Of a stretch of DNA of 64,000 nucleotides, positions 11,277 through 23,424 are shown piece by piece. The position numbers and the translations under genes were made by a program. Position 1 is the first letter of the stretch, and each line of letters begins with the position of its first letter. Under the pieces are notes generated by a model. It ran no database searches and had not been told where the DNA came from. It saw only the letters and a list, made by a program, of their open reading frames with translations. Source of the stretch: Vesta saturnalis (lineage: Eukaryota > Arthropoda > Insecta > Coleoptera > Lampyridae); contig JARFJB010001166.1 in NCBI GenBank assembly GCA_036346205.1, forward strand, positions 11,765,001 to 11,829,000. The letters run 5' to 3'.

Positions 11277-12671
11277 TTAAAATGAAATATTCCAATTCCA
11301 TTAATTTTAATGTTTATCAATGTCAATGTATTTTTGACATTTCTAGTAATAGTGGCATTTTTAAAGTGTGCAGTACTTCTGAAAGCCTTCACTCCACCTT
11401 CTCCAGAAACTGATACTGTACCGGTTGTCCCATTTTCGTATGTTTTACGGGGTATCTCGCTTATTTTTTAAGTTAGAACCTTGCGGTTTTCGCGACACCC
11501 GTGCTATTTTTTAATGAAACCAAAGATGCACTAATCAAATTTGCCATAGCCATCTTATTTTGTGTGCTACAGGGTGATTTTGGAAAAATTGCATTTTCAA
11601 TCATCCTCTGTAACTCTGTTATTGTCAGACATATTAAAAAAGTAAAAACTGATATTTGTAGGTTTTATACGTAGAATCCAGTGGCGTGCTCAGATTTTCT
11701 TTTTGAAGGTCACAGTTTTTGAGATATCGACATAACCTATTTTTTTTACGGGACACTCTATATATTTTTTTAAAATCTTTTTCCCCTTGCCAAGAGCTTT
11801 TCAAAAATATAGCATAGTCTATATTTATTTTTATAAATAACGTGACAAAATGGTTTTTTTTCTGTAGTTTACATTGATAATAGTGGATAGCCGTGGGTAG
11901 CCATGGTAACGCAAAAAACAAAATAATTAACGTTCTGCCATTACTCAGGTATTTGATTTTTGAAGTTTCTGCTTTTCTAAAATTATTCCTGGTTACATTT
12001 TCCCAAATTTAGTGCTGATATTTATTGTTATTCGTTGTTTTTGAGTTATTGTTATCGTTCTTCTTGTTGTTGTTGTTTAATTATTTTTTAATATGGTTCG
12101 AAACCAAAAATTTGAAAACTTTGAGAAATATGATATGAATACCTGCTTCATATTATCTAATGAAAACGCAGACCAGGCCTTAGAACTCTATCTGAACAGG
12201 TCAGTTAATCTTTACCTTAGAATTTTATACATTATATACCTATTTTGTCATATAGATATCCCTAAAGAAGACAACCCGACAGAAGAATATTTCAAAAATT
12301 AAAATTTAATCTTTGCCAACATGGATGTTTTGACAAACCTCGACCCCGAGTTTACAACAAAGAGAACGAGGAATCAGAGATCAACGTTTTAGCAGTTGTT
12401 CAAGCCACTCCTGAAACCTCGTGCAGGAAAATAGATGAAGAGACCGGTGTGTCTAAAACAACAGTGCAAAGTATTTTAAAAAACATAAATTCAAACCCTA
12501 CAAGTATAAACTTGTTCATCATCTGCACCCTGGTAATGCTGAACGTAGATTGGAGTTCTGCAATTGGTTTATAAATATGAAAACTCAGGACAATAATTTT
12601 GAAAAAAAAATAATTTGGTCAGACGAGGCACATTTCACAAATTCGGGAATTCTTAACACGTTGGCTGCCGT

Positions 12672-12774
12672 CTCGGTCAATAGGACCGAGAAAATACTTT
12701 TCGCTTAAGCCGACTCGGTCAATATGACCGAGAATTTTTTTGTTTCCCAGGCCGACTCGGTCAATATGACCGAG
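12672..12774. repeat. Subterminal palindrome cluster of piggyBac-1 (left end)
   Basis: Three 19-bp palindromes of the form ctcggtcaatatgaccgag occur at 12672-12690 (one variant base pair), 12714-12732 and 12756-12774, spaced 42 bp start to start. A looser copy follows between 12804 and 12842. A matching copy lies near the right end at 15298-15316. Regular spacing near the termini suggests transposase-binding sites, which is an inference. Confidence 0.85.
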
Positions 12775-12993
12775 TCCATAATGTTCATCCTACACGCCAG
12801 TGACTCGGTTTGTAATACGTTTGACGGTGTAGATTGACCGAGCCGGCTTGGAGTAAGTGCTGCGCAATGCCAGTTTTGTGATTTCGAATTCAACTTTCAA
12901 GAAATACCAAATAAACATAAATACCATAAAGAACAGTTTTAATAATAATTAATTATTAATAATTAATAATAATTTATATAATGACATGATATT

Positions 12994-14883
12994 CTATTCT
13001 GAACCATAACGATGTTTTTTATTGAAACACTCAATGCACTGAAAAGGCTCTCCTACACATCCTTTGCAGTAGGTTATAATTTTTTTCAAATTTCGAGCTA
13101 TACGCCAACCATGAGTTTTCTTCGCAGTCTCGTAACATACCTGACAAGGTTTACGTTTGCTAACATCGCTTTTAGACAATTCGTGACGGAAACGGCGAGT
13201 TCTTGTTGAAGTGGTGGCTTGAGCTTCTTCTGCTAGAGCTGGAGTAGAAGGCGAAGGACGTGCATTACATAAACCATATGCAACTGCCTTACGAAATTCT
13301 AAAATACCTATATGTTCTCCTTTAACTTCTTTGTACATCAACCACGCATTTACCATAGCAGTATTCAACAAGATCTCAAACGCCAATTTGCGATACCACT
13401 TGATCGTCTTTCTAAGTGGTGATTGGTATGCAGTCATTTGATCTGACTGATCTACAGGCGATTTTGCCTGATTATAAGCCACTATTACTTCGGGTTTTTC
13501 CTTTGTCTGTCCTCTGCGATTTTGCACTCTAACTTGAGAATCTGAATGTTTTGTAGAAAGCATCAAAACATACCTTTTGTCTCTCCAAGAAAGAACAGTT
13601 ATACCACTTCGGTTCTCTCTTGCAATATGTTCCCCGGATTTGAGTTTTTTATCAACCACGTCGCGCGGATTACCTTTGCGGTTTTTTCGCAATGTGCCAA
13701 TTAGGTGTGTTTGTCTAGATAGTAACTGCTCTGCTAATGATAAGCTGGTATACCAATTATCGGTGACCATAGTTCTTCCGCTATCAAGCAATGGTTCAGC
13801 TAGTTTTATTACTACTCTAGATGGGATCGTTTGGTGTTGGTCAAGATTTTTACCAGCGTAGATTTCTATGTTATAAGTATAGCCTCCATTACAACAAAGC
13901 TTAAATATTTTGATGCCATACTTGTGACGTTTTCCTTTTAAATATTGTCTCATGACAAATCGACCTCGGAATGGCATCAGCGACTCGTCGATACAAACAA
14001 CTTCCCCGGGATCTAGTGCTGATTGAAAATTGTGGACCACTTTATTCACTAAAGTCTGGATTTTGTGCAGTCTATCGTTTTGGATGTTGCAATCGTTATC
14101 TGCAAAGTGAACCATCTTAAGCAGTAGTTCGAACCGGTTCCGGGACATTACTGAAGCAGCGAAGTCGTTTTGGAACATTGGTTCCTTGCTCCAGTAATTA
14201 GCGAGCTTTGGTAAATGGACTAATACCCATGTAAATAATTAATCCAAAGAACCGCTTTATTTCATAAATGTCTGTTGGGAACCAATCGTGTATTCTTGAA
14301 TGGGGTGTAACATCGTTCTTCTTGATAATAGTCTGAGTGGCATATAGATTTGTTTGCTCAGCAATATACTCAAATATGTTATCGTCAGCGAGCGCAAAAT
14401 AAAACTCAAAAGATTGCTCACCGTTTAGAAGCTCGGATAGATTTTTATTGACTCCTGATTCCTTAGTAAATGGTATTAAAACTGGTTGACTACCTAGGGG
14501 AATTTGCCATTCAGGACTGTCAATATTTCTGTGCGCAACTGGAATTTGGTCATTTTCAATATCAGAGACTATTTCTTCTTCTTTGGTGTCACTTTCACCT
14601 TCAAGTTGTGGTTCAGCGTTTTCTTCCAAGTCTTGAAATTCCCGACTATTAATTTTCTGAGGGTTTTTATTTATTTCTATGTCACCGATTCGCTCCTCTT
14701 CATCTGAGGAATCGTCATCTTCCAAGCTATCACCTATTTTAGGGAAATATATGGGTAAAAATAATTGGATCTTATTTGTAAAATTACTTTTTTACCTTCG
14801 GAGTCTGATAAATTATTCAACATGTCTATAAGTTCCTGGTCTGTCAGGGATCTTTTTGATTCGAATTTTTTATTTCGAGACAT
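12994..14883 (-). pseudogene. piggyBac-1 transposase, one intron and one frameshift
   Basis: The start is the ATG complement at 14883: MSRNKKFESKRSLTDQELID. A 62-bp intron (14734-14795, gtaaaa to aaaatag) joins LSDSEG to DSLEDDDSSDEEERIGD in frame. The acidic N-terminus leads to IYEIKRFFGLIIYMGISPFT. One indel near 14200 shifts the frame to LANYWSKEPMFQNDF. The DDE core follows: VCIDESLMPFRGRF (first Asp), MVTDNWYTSL (second Asp) and KSPVDQSDQM (third Asp). The C-terminal cysteine-rich domain CQVCYETAKK..YCKGC..CIECFNKKH ends at the stop at 12994. Apart from the single indel the frame is open, so this is the best-preserved transposase in the window. It resembles the Uribo-type branch of piggyBac. 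Confidence 0.9.
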
Positions 14884-15297
14884 GTTGAAAGTACAAAACA
14901 CAAGACTAAAACACCCAAGTACTAAACAAGACAAACACTCAATACGACAAACAATCGAATGAAGATGTAAAATGAAATTGATTTGCGGAATTGCAGGTGT
15001 AAAGCAAGAAATATATAATATTAGATAAAAATATTTATAAACAAACGTTTCAGTCTCAAATAATAGCTAAAACTTCATTGCTATGTAATATTTTATCTTA
15101 AAAAATTAACTTGATAAAATTGAGATTTTCCTAGAACAAAAAGTCATTATTTTAAATTTATATATCTTATCAATTCTCGCTAAGCTTTTTTGCTTACGAA
15201 TCACATAATAAAAGCTCTGTATACATCTCTATCTGTTCATTGATCGAGAAATTGACCGCGGCGGCGCCATTACTTACTATGTAGAATACTGCGCCGA

Positions 15298-15316
15298 CTC
15301 GGTCATTATGACCGAG
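15298..15316. repeat. Subterminal palindrome of piggyBac-1 (right end)
   Basis: ctcggtcattatgaccgag differs from the left-end copies only in the central bases. It lies about 180 bp inside the right terminus, which supports a role in transposase recognition. Confidence 0.8.
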
Positions 15317-16545
15317 ACACATTTTCACGATTTTCTTAGCTTAGATGATAGGTATTCGAAAATTTCTTGTACTACGATTCATTATTCGTCGATATCTGTC
15401 TTTGCGCATCACGGCCCAGAGAATGAAGATTTCAACATAACATGAAATCCGCCTAAACGTGAAATATATAAAATCATCCCTCGGCAGTCAACGTGTTAAT
15501 AGACACAACTCACGGTTTTGGAGTCAAGAAAACACCCACGTGATTTTTCCTAGAGAGCGTCAAGGCAGGTTCGGACTTAATGTCTCCTGCTATATTTTTA
15601 ACCGAAAAATAGTTTATAAGATATATGAAGAAAACCTAAACTCTAATGGGTACTTACAAATTCTACCAGAAAAAACTATAAACATTTTAGAAGATATTCC
15701 ACTGGCTCAACTGAACGATATATTCTTCCAGCAGGATGGGGCTCCAGTCCACAATGCTGGAATAGTACAAAACTGGCTAAATGAACGTTTTCCCAGGAGA
15801 TGGATTGGAACAAATGGACCTGTTCGATGGCCACCACGATCACCGGATTTCTCGGTCTTGGATTTTTTTTTTGTGGGGGTATTTAAAGAATAAAATTTAT
15901 TCAAGATAATATGCCAACATGCAACAATTAAAAATTGCAACGGAAAATGCTTTTGCAGAATTACGAAGACAATCATTTATTTTGGAAAATGCTATTAAAA
16001 GAATTTATAAACTTTGTGAAACTTGTAGGAAACATAATGGTCTGCAATTTGAACAATATCTGTGATTAATTAATTATTTTGTTTTTTATCAATGTAAATT
16101 ATAGAAAAAAATCATTTTGTCACGTTATTTATAAAAATAAATATAGACTATGTATATTTTTGACAATCTCTTGGCAAGGGGAAAAAGATTTAAAAAAGAT
16201 ATATAGGGTGTCCCATTAAAAAAAAAGTATTTTGTCAATATCTCAAAAACTGTGACCTCTAAAGAAAATCTGAGTATCATCACTGGATTCTACGTTAAAA
16301 AATCTACAAATATCAGTTTTTACTTTTTTAATATGTCTGACAATAACAGAGTTACAGGGGATGACTGAAAATGCAATTTTTCCAAAATCATTCTGTAGCA
16401 CAAAAACTAAGATGGCTATGGCAAATTTGATTAGTGCGTCTTTGGTTTCATTAAAAAGAAGCACGGTGTCGCGAAAACCGCAATGTTCTAACCTAAAAAA
16501 TAAGCGAGATACCCTGTAAAACATACGAAAATGGGACAACCTGTA

Positions 16546-17090
16546 CAAGATGCACAAATAACGGAGACAACAAACATCTCTAAATGTTTATTACAAACTG
16601 CATTACAATTTACGAATTGCAATAATAATAATATTACTTTCAATTTCTACCATTCTAAGTAGTTCTTATTTTAAGTTTTTGTTATTCAGTCGTTATTTTT
16701 CTTTGTATTAAATTAAAGTAATCAAAAAATATGTTTACTTTTATTTTTGGAGATTGTGCATTATTTGTGGTCGTCCGAAAAATAGTGTACATTACTAGTA
16801 TGGAAAGTGCCATTTCACACTCGTACAACACGTTGAAATACATTATGGTAAGTTGAAAAACAAAAAGTTTGCATTAAATTTGTAAATAGTAGCATTTGGC
16901 TTTATTTATTTTATGTTTTTAAGGCACATCATCAATTGACCAGGTGAGTTAATATGTCTCTATCGCATGCAGGTTATAATTTTGGTATTATATAACTTAT
17001 TGGTGCTTGAAAATCTGTTTAATTTCGGATTGAATAGATTCACCACACGCTCGAATATTTTTGGCGATTCGGGTAGCCTGGAACAAGTTA
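16546..17090. other. Unassigned AT-rich stretch
   Basis: No supported gene. It separates the DUF4817-type element from the first pogo-like element. A motif tcgggtag at about 17069 is repeated at the presumed pogo TIR at 17094. Confidence 0.4.
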
Positions 17091-18641
17091 ATTTCGGGTA
17101 GGGCGGGACAACACAGCATATCTTACAGCTTATTCATTTTTTATTTTGGAATGCCAAAGTTTAAAGGCTAACCGCGGTTCTTGGGCCGAAAATAACCTCA
17201 TCCAAGCTGTAAAATATGTAATCAAAGAAAATCATAGCATAAAAGGGATGCAGCAAAAAGGTACCGAAAAGCATACTTCAAAGACGTGTTAGTGCTCTTA
17301 AGGATGGTTTAGAAATTAAAGCAACATCCAAAATTGGTAGATTTGAGGTTACCTTTAATAAAAAATATGAAAACCTACTTGTTAGCTACGTGAAAGACTT
17401 GGACAATAGATTAATGCCATTAACAAGGAAAGAGTCTTTGAGGCTTGCTTTCGATTGGCATTAAATTTGAAAATTGAACACAGGTTCAACGAGGTATGGC
17501 GGGGAAAGATTTTTATTATGAATTTTTGAAGCGTCACCCAGATCTTGCTGTGCGATCACCAGAAGGAACCAGCTTGGCGAAGGGCTGTTTGCTTCAATAA
17601 ACCGCAGGTTAATCTGTTTTTTGATAATCTTGAGTTCCTTACGAATGTTCATAAATTTCCTCCATCACGCATATACAATGCTGATGAGACCGGTGTTTCC
17701 TGTGTTCACAGAAATGAAAGAGTTCTCCCTCAAAAGGACAAAAAACAAGTTGGGAAAGTGACGTCCGCCGAGAGGGGTCAAGACGTCAATGTTACAATTT
17801 ACTTGAATGTCACCGGAACTTGTATTCCCCCGCTACTTATATTTAAGAGGCAGAGAATGAATGATAGGTTAATGTCCAACACCACATGAGCCAGTTGGTG
17901 TTGCACAGACCAATGGCTGGATGGATGCTTCCGTATTTCTACAATGGATAAAGCATTTTGCTAAAGATGCTAACCCCACTAACTCTAATCCTGTTCTTTT
18001 AATTTTGGACGGACATGGAAGTCATAAAGATTTTGAGGTAATTTTGTATTCTCGTGTAACTCATATCCATATGCTAAGCACCACGACGCACGAAATCCAA
18101 CTACTAGACAGAACATTTATGAAACCATTCAAAGCCGCTTATAGTGATGCAGGTTCATTATGGATGAGAGCACATCCCGGTGCGAGAATAGGGCAATATG
18201 ATATAGCAGCTTTGGTGGACAACGCTTTTTCCCGTGCTGCTCGTTTAGACATTGCTCAAAATGGTTTTAAGTGTGCAGAATATATCCTTTGAACAGAAAT
18301 ATATTTACAGACTTAGACTTTGTCCCATCCATGACAACTGACATTCCTGTTGCTGCTACTGACAATTTTGGTAATGGTATGATCTAGAATACGGTCTCAA
18401 ATGTCAACCATGCAACTATTGAAGATGCTACAATTCGTGCTGAGCCTTCATCAAAAAAGGCAGTCACGGCCAATGAACTTGCCGAAGATTTGCTCTGGTG
18501 TGAACGAAATTACAGTCGTTGCTCAAGTTCACGCCGATATCAATGAAAAGGCACCACCATCACCGACTCAAAAAATTTCTCAGAGCTCATCACGTACTTC
18601 TACTTATCCAGATAGCAATGCCGCAATCAGGGTTTTGGAAG

Positions 18642-21600
18642 CGGGGCGGACTGGCCCGCCGGCCCTCGGGCCGGTGCGCCCTCCTTCAAGTGAGTCACTT
18701 GCGCCCTCTCAAAAAGAAAAAAAATCTCCATAACAAACTCAAACAAATTCATCAGTGCTGTACGGTACAATCAGCGGTAAATGTGTATGTGGACAGTTAT
18801 AGGAAAGCTGTCTTTAAGAACAGGTTACGAAAAAAAATCAGTGAAAATAAAGGAATATGCATGAAAATGCGTAAGAAGAGGGTGACTGACTCGGGTTCTA
18901 ATAATAGCCCAACGCACGCACGCCATTGCACATTCTCATGCGCCTTATCTCTTGCGTCCCAAAATACGCACTCAGCAATCAACATGTCAAGAAAAAGACA
19001 GTCTGTGTCTGTCTGCTGATAAGCTAACACCGTACTTTTCTACTGCACCAAACTTGATCTGTTCTAATTACGTTTAGGTACTATAGTTTAGTGTTAGTGT
19101 AACAGTTTTATTATTGATTAATGATAACATATTATAATTAATGATCACTACTTATGGGCAATAATATGATATTTAAAAAGTTATCACACTTTCTCACTTT
19201 CATATTTTCTTAAGTTTTTCTGAAATGAACGAAGGGGATTTTTTTTCGCCTGTGACGAATAGATACGCTTACTCTTTGTAGGAAAAAATTAATTATCGAA
19301 CTAAAAAAGTTTTTTCTAGTTACAGGCATAATTAATAAAATCAGCAAGCTATACTCTTATATTAATTTATTTTATTCCTTTTTGATGTTTTTAAAGTTGA
19401 AAACTGTTGCTATTCACCCCATTTTATGGTAATTTTTATTTGTTTAGATCACTTTAGACACACTCAAATTTTAGGATTCTCCTTAATTCATAACTTTTTA
19501 GAACTAATAGCTTTTGTTTATTTCAGATGATTTTAATTAATGTTACCTTAATACCATGGACGACCCAGCCAAGAAAAAAAGGAAGTCCGGTCATGACTAC
19601 AGGAAAGAAAAAGAGACTGGTAAAAGAAAGAGGCTGTATCAACGTGTTCTAAAATAACAAAATTTTTACTGCCAGTGCAGCAACAGATGACAGAAGATTC
19701 TTCCGTGGAGATTCCGTCAACAAGCCACACCGAAGAAAATACATTGCTATTGCCAACAATAAAACACTTTGGGGCACAGGTCAGTGGTGAGGCTAAAATA
19801 AACATTAAAAATGTGGAAAGTCATTCCAATATAGCACAACTTGTAGTTGTTGATCCTCCCATCGATGAAGATGATGAAGAAATACTAGATATTTTTAAGA
19901 AGCCTGCTTCTACTAATATCGATCTTTTCTTTTCTTTTCATCCCAAACAACCAGTTCAAGATAAAAACTCCACACCCTTGCCTTATGACGGTCAAATTTA
20001 TTATTCCAATTCAAGCATTTGTGGACAAACTTTTAAAAGGAACTGGATTTCATACAACTTTAAAAATAAGATACTGTATTGCAGTGTCTGCTTAGCTTAC
20101 TCAGATGGATCATCAGTGTTTTGTTCTGGTTCCGACCGATACAGACACCTCACACAGTCTGTTGGGGAGCATGAAAAGTCAAAGTCACACTTGGGATCGG
20201 TAAAATCTTTTTTAGCCTTTAATAAAAAAAGGTCAATAGATTTCTTGCTCTTCGAACAACAATTAGCTAAAAGGAACAGAGAAATAGCCCAAAAGAGAAA
20301 AGTTGTGCATGGTGTAATTGATGTGATAAAATTGATTGGTAGGCAGGGACTTGCATTCCGAGGCAAAAAACATGAAGCAGGTTACAGCCTGAATAACCCA
20401 TCTTTAAACCATGGTAACTTTTTAGAAATATTTCTTTTGCTTACCAATTATAACGTCACCCTTGAAAATCACGTCAAAAATGTAATAGACTCTAGCAACA
20501 GTGCTTTAGAAAAAAGAAAAAGTAAGAAAAGTGGAAGGGTTGGAAGGGGAAGTCAAGTTACATTATCAAAGAAATAATAACTGCTACATTTGTACAGGAA
20601 ATCAAACAAGCTGTAAGTTTTTCTATCATGATGGATACTACAGTGGACGTATCAGGTTATAACCAATGTGCAATCGTTTTGAGATATGTGTTTGAAAAAG
20701 AAGTAAAGTAGAAGTTGTTGGGACTTAAGACAGTGCAATCTACAACAGGTGAAAGTCTTCTTCAAACATTACTCTCTCTTGCAGGACAACGGACTAGATG
20801 TTAAAAACTGCATTGCCGATGCTTTTGATGGCGCATCGAATATGAATGGAGAGTATAAGTGAGTTTCAGCTAAATTGAAATCACTGGTACCCAACCACAT
20901 ACATACATGGTGTTATGCACACGTTCTTAATCTACTGATGTCTGATGTTGCACAATGCTTAGCTCAAACAATATCGCTTTTTGGGCTTTTGCAAGAAACT
21001 CAAGCTTTTGTTAAAGAGTCGTGTGAAAGACTAAATGTTTACATGGAACAAAATTCAAAGATCCGACTGACTGCAATAGGAGCTACTAGGTGGAGGTCAA
21101 GAAGTGATGCAGCTACAAAGATCTTTGGATCTTCTGCTTTTTGGTTTTCAGATATCAAAGAAACAGATCAGCCTAAAGCAATCTACTCCGACTTAATTGT
21201 AGCTCTCAGTATCATAGGTGGTTCTGCACAATTTAACCATAAAACGAGAAATGATGCTAATGCTCTTCTTCCTAAATTTCTTTCATTTGAAACTATTTTG
21301 GTTGCGATGACATTTCTGAAAATATTTAGTTCCACAACCCCTTTATCAGACTGCTTACAAACCAGGAACCTAGATTTTGCTCAGGCTTCGGGGTTTGTAG
21401 CTACATCACAGAGAGCATTTGAAAGAAACAGGAGCGAGTTTCGTGACGTCATCAAAGCTGCCAATAAATTTGTAACATACATGACTACATCTATTGATAA
21501 CAAAATCATCCAAGATCCTGCTATTGACGCTGACAAACTGTGCATTGAAGCAGAACTCTCCAGAAAAACAGTGCGAGTTAGAAAAAGAGTTCATGGCCAG

Positions 21601-22808
21601 TCTTCAGAGGAGGCTCTAGTGAACTTAAATGGAGAAGAAAAATTCAGAGTTCGAGTTTTTAGAGTTGTGATGGATGCATTAAACCAGACTATGAACAGAA
21701 GATTTTTAAACCAACAAGACTTGTATTTAGATTTAGCATGTTTTGACCCGAGAAGATTTTCTGAGCTGAAGAAAAACGGTCTGCCAGCTAATGCTCTAGA
21801 CAAAGTGTGTTCACTTGTGGAAGAAGTTGACAAAGAGAAACTAAGAGAAGAGTTATTGTCACTAGTTGATGTTTGGCCGGAATTAAAGTCATCCATTAAA
21901 GAAAGATTTGAACAACTTGACCAAGAACAGCAGCAGTCTCATCCTGATGATTCTCCATCTGAACACTCTGATTCTGATGAAGATGATATAAGTGCCTGTG
22001 TAAAGGGAAAAGAATGTAAAGAGTGCATTAAGTGTGTGTATAGCATTGTTTTTAAATATTACTCTTTTTACCTGTTAAAAAGACAATTTCTTTTAATTCC
22101 CTTAAAAGGTTAGTTGGAGATTTTCCCTTAAAGCAAAAGCTAATTGGAAAAGGCCCCCCTCCTTCTAATGCAGTTCGAAAGAGAAAATGTTGCATTATTA
22201 GATAATGATGTGGCCATTAGCAAGCTGTGAAAAAGTGTGGAGTTCAAAAGGCTTTTGATGTTTTGAGGTAACTTTGGGCTAAGTTTATTTTAAATTGCTT
22301 CGGGTTTTATTGTTTTAAATTTTTTACAATTTTATTGTCTTCAACCATTATTACTGTATAAAAGTAGAAATTAAAGAAAACATACAGTATATTTTATTTT
22401 TTTTTCAGGTTACCATTTTTAATTATAGTAGATTAAAATGAAAAATCTCTTTTCCTCCAGTTTTACAACCTATAAAGATATATTACAATTTTAAACAAAG
22501 AGAAATTGTTTATTAGTAGGGATATTTTGGTTTTACTCTAATAGTCTAAGTTTAGTTATCTAATAACCAGTAAATAATTTTATAACATATTTTGATAAGT
22601 TAAATATTTTACAGAAACATAATCTTAATGCCATTAATTAACTTGTAATCTTGTACAATATTAGCCTAAAAATAGTGTTAAAACGGCGATTTAAAAGAAC
22701 AAAAAATTAAAATTTTCATTCCATATTCCATACCTCCTCCCAACCCCCCGGTATGCGCCCTCCCAAAGTTAAGGTTTGCGCCCTTTTGAAGGACCCACTC
22801 CGCCCCTG
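18642..22808 (+). mobile_element. hAT element, 4.17 kb, with imperfect 8-bp TSD
   Basis: The left end cggggcggactgg (18642) pairs with the right end read in reverse, caggggcggagtgg (from 22808). These are GC-rich hAT-type TIRs. Subterminal gtgcgccctcc..gcgccctc motifs occur at both ends (18675-18710 and 22755-22790). The flanking 8-mers tttggaag (18634-18641) and ttcgaaag (22809-22816) agree at six of eight positions, consistent with an aged target-site duplication. It lies inside the C-terminal region of pogo-like element 1. Confidence 0.85.
19556..22113 (+). pseudogene. hAT transposase (ZMYM1-like, TTF-type zinc finger), frameshifted
   Basis: The ATG at 19556 opens MDDPAKKKRKSGHDYRKEKE, a basic N-terminus shared by ZMYM1-like hAT proteins. 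After a frameshift near 19665, DDEEILDIFKKP leads to the TTF-type zinc finger region RNWISYNFKNKILYCSVC and HEKSKSH (about 20040-20190). Frames from 20577 to 20875 give SIMMDTTVDVSGYNQCAIVL (first catalytic Asp) and DAFDGASNMNGEY (second), with frame changes. The 412-codon frame from 20875 begins HIHTWCYAHVLNLLMSD and carries the helical insertion and DLACFDPRRFSEL. The C-terminal dimerisation block is lost in a changed frame near 22010, where an acidic run (SEHSDSDEDD) is followed by non-homologous sequence. No intact reading frame remains. Confidence 0.82.
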
Positions 22809-23089
22809 TTCGAAAGAATCATCACCCATACCAAATTGTACCCAAAGAAGAATAGAAACGAGAAAAAGTGAAATTCTAACTTCAACTCCCTTCAAAGTTG
22901 CTCTGGAAGAAAAGGTTTGGAAAATAATGTCGTACATTTACTACTTTACAGTCAGCTAGATTTAATTTTTTCTTTAATTTCTTGATTAATATCCTAACGG
23001 CACTACTGTCTTACTGTCTAGTTTTAATTAGCAGCTCTCAATTTTTATAAATATCTGTTATACTTTAGAAAAAAAATTAAAAGCTTAAG

Positions 23090-23424
23090 TGTCCCACTAC
23101 CCGACTTTACTCTATTATATGAAAAGAAAGCTGTAAAACCCAGTTTTAAACACAAAAAGTGGAGGTTACACAATCTTTTCTATATTTATATCCAACATTG
23201 AGCTATAAACACAATCACAAAACCTAAATATTAATGGAACGCGTTATTTTATAGCTCTTTTCACACTCATCTGAAGAGCACCTTCGAAATGTTCTTGTTG
23301 GAAAAACAACTTGAAAATTAGTTAAAATGGTTGTAATGAAGTATTGTATGAAAGGCAAGTTGTAAAACTCAGCGTTTACCACAAAAGTGGAGGTTGCACA
23401 ATCTTTTCTACATTTGCTACAATA
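23090..23424. repeat. Low-copy flank unit (gtggaggttacacaatctttt)
   Basis: Sequences around 23130-23190 and 23251-23424 share the pieces gtaaaac..cagtttt and gtggaggttrcacaatcttttcta. Related copies are at 28093-28255, 33480-33560 and 33590-33710. The pogo-like copies A and B are inserted in this unit. Confidence 0.7.

Larger units (their letters stand above)
12657..15495 (-). mobile_element. piggyBac-1, 2.84 kb, near-intact, with perfect TTAA duplication
   Basis: TTAA at 12653-12656 and 15496-15499 flanks an element whose ends read cacgttggctgccg (left) and cacgttgactgccg (right, reversed), a 14-bp TIR with one mismatch. Subterminal 19-bp palindromes lie near both ends (separate entry). The gene inside is on the minus strand. 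The flanks belong to one continuous transposase frame, which confirms the boundaries. Confidence 0.95.
12093..16065 (+). pseudogene. DUF4817/DDE transposase, interrupted by piggyBac
   Basis: The ATG at 12093 opens MVRNQKFENFEKYDMNTCFI with NADQALELYLNR (DUF4817 HTH). A GT..AG intron (about 12199-12257, gtcagt to catatag) is plausible. Then KPRPRVYNKENEE and GVSKTTVQSIL (second HTH), and IIWSDEAHFTNSGI (first catalytic Asp) run to the piggyBac at 12656. After 15495 the same frame resumes NRHNSRFWSQENTHVIFPRE, IFFQQDGAPVHNA (second Asp), ERFPRRWIGTNGPVRWPPRS and PDFSVLDFF (third acidic site). A one-base change near 15890 shifts the last part, which ends LQFEQYL at 16065. Frame changes also lie near 12300 and 12480-12500. 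Confidence 0.82.
11421..16543 (+). mobile_element. DUF4817-type Tc1/mariner relative with about 450-bp TIRs, split by a piggyBac
   Basis: The left end ccggttgtcccattttcgta (11421, after TA 11419-11420) pairs with the right end read in reverse, caggttgtcccattttcgta (from 16543, before TA 16544-16545). The arms stay similar for about 450 bp (11421-11865 against 16105-16543). This is a very long TIR for the Tc1/mariner superfamily. Without the inserted piggyBac (12657-15495 plus one TTAA) the element would be about 2.3 kb. Its transposase reads through the insertion site. Confidence 0.9.
17150..22959 (+). pseudogene. pogo-like (CENP-B HTH + DDE_1) transposase, broken
   Basis: MPKFKG at about 17152 and KDAAKRYRKAYFKDV-like frames represent the HTH part. 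AGKDFYYEFLKRHPDLAVRS (about 17497) is the end of the CENP-B-type domain. The DDE core is in one open frame from 17545: HKFPPSRIYNADETGVS (first Asp), KKQVGKVTSAERGQDVNVTI and CIPPLLIFKRQRMNDR, then a stop. From 17921 it reads FLQWIKHFAKDANP and VLLILDGHGSHKD (second Asp) and THEIQLLDRTFMKPFKAAYS (third acidic). The C-terminal frame to 18641 (SSSRTSTYPDSNAAIRVLE) is cut by the hAT. After 22808 it resumes IPNCTQRRIETRKSEILTST..FKVALEEKVWK, ending near 22959. Multiple stops upstream of 17500 make it inactive. Confidence 0.8.
17092..23107 (+). mobile_element. pogo/Tigger-like element 1, split by a hAT
   Basis: A candidate TIR reads ttcgggtagggcgggac on the left (about 17092-17109). Read in reverse on the right (about 23107-23090) it is agtcgggtagtgggac. 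The flanks are not a clean TA pair, so these boundaries are less certain than for other elements. The interior is a CENP-B/pogo-type transposase pseudogene whose C-terminal part resumes after the hAT at 22809. Confidence 0.6.

Noticed and set aside
12705..12893. Small minus-strand frame with repeated SVILTESA
   Set aside because: The repetition comes from the piggyBac subterminal palindromes, not from a protein.
18401..19019. Frames across the hAT left end (for example PPALGPVRPPSSESLAPS)
   Set aside because: They read through the hAT terminal sequence from the pogo C-terminus. The Pro/Gly-rich part is TIR translation.
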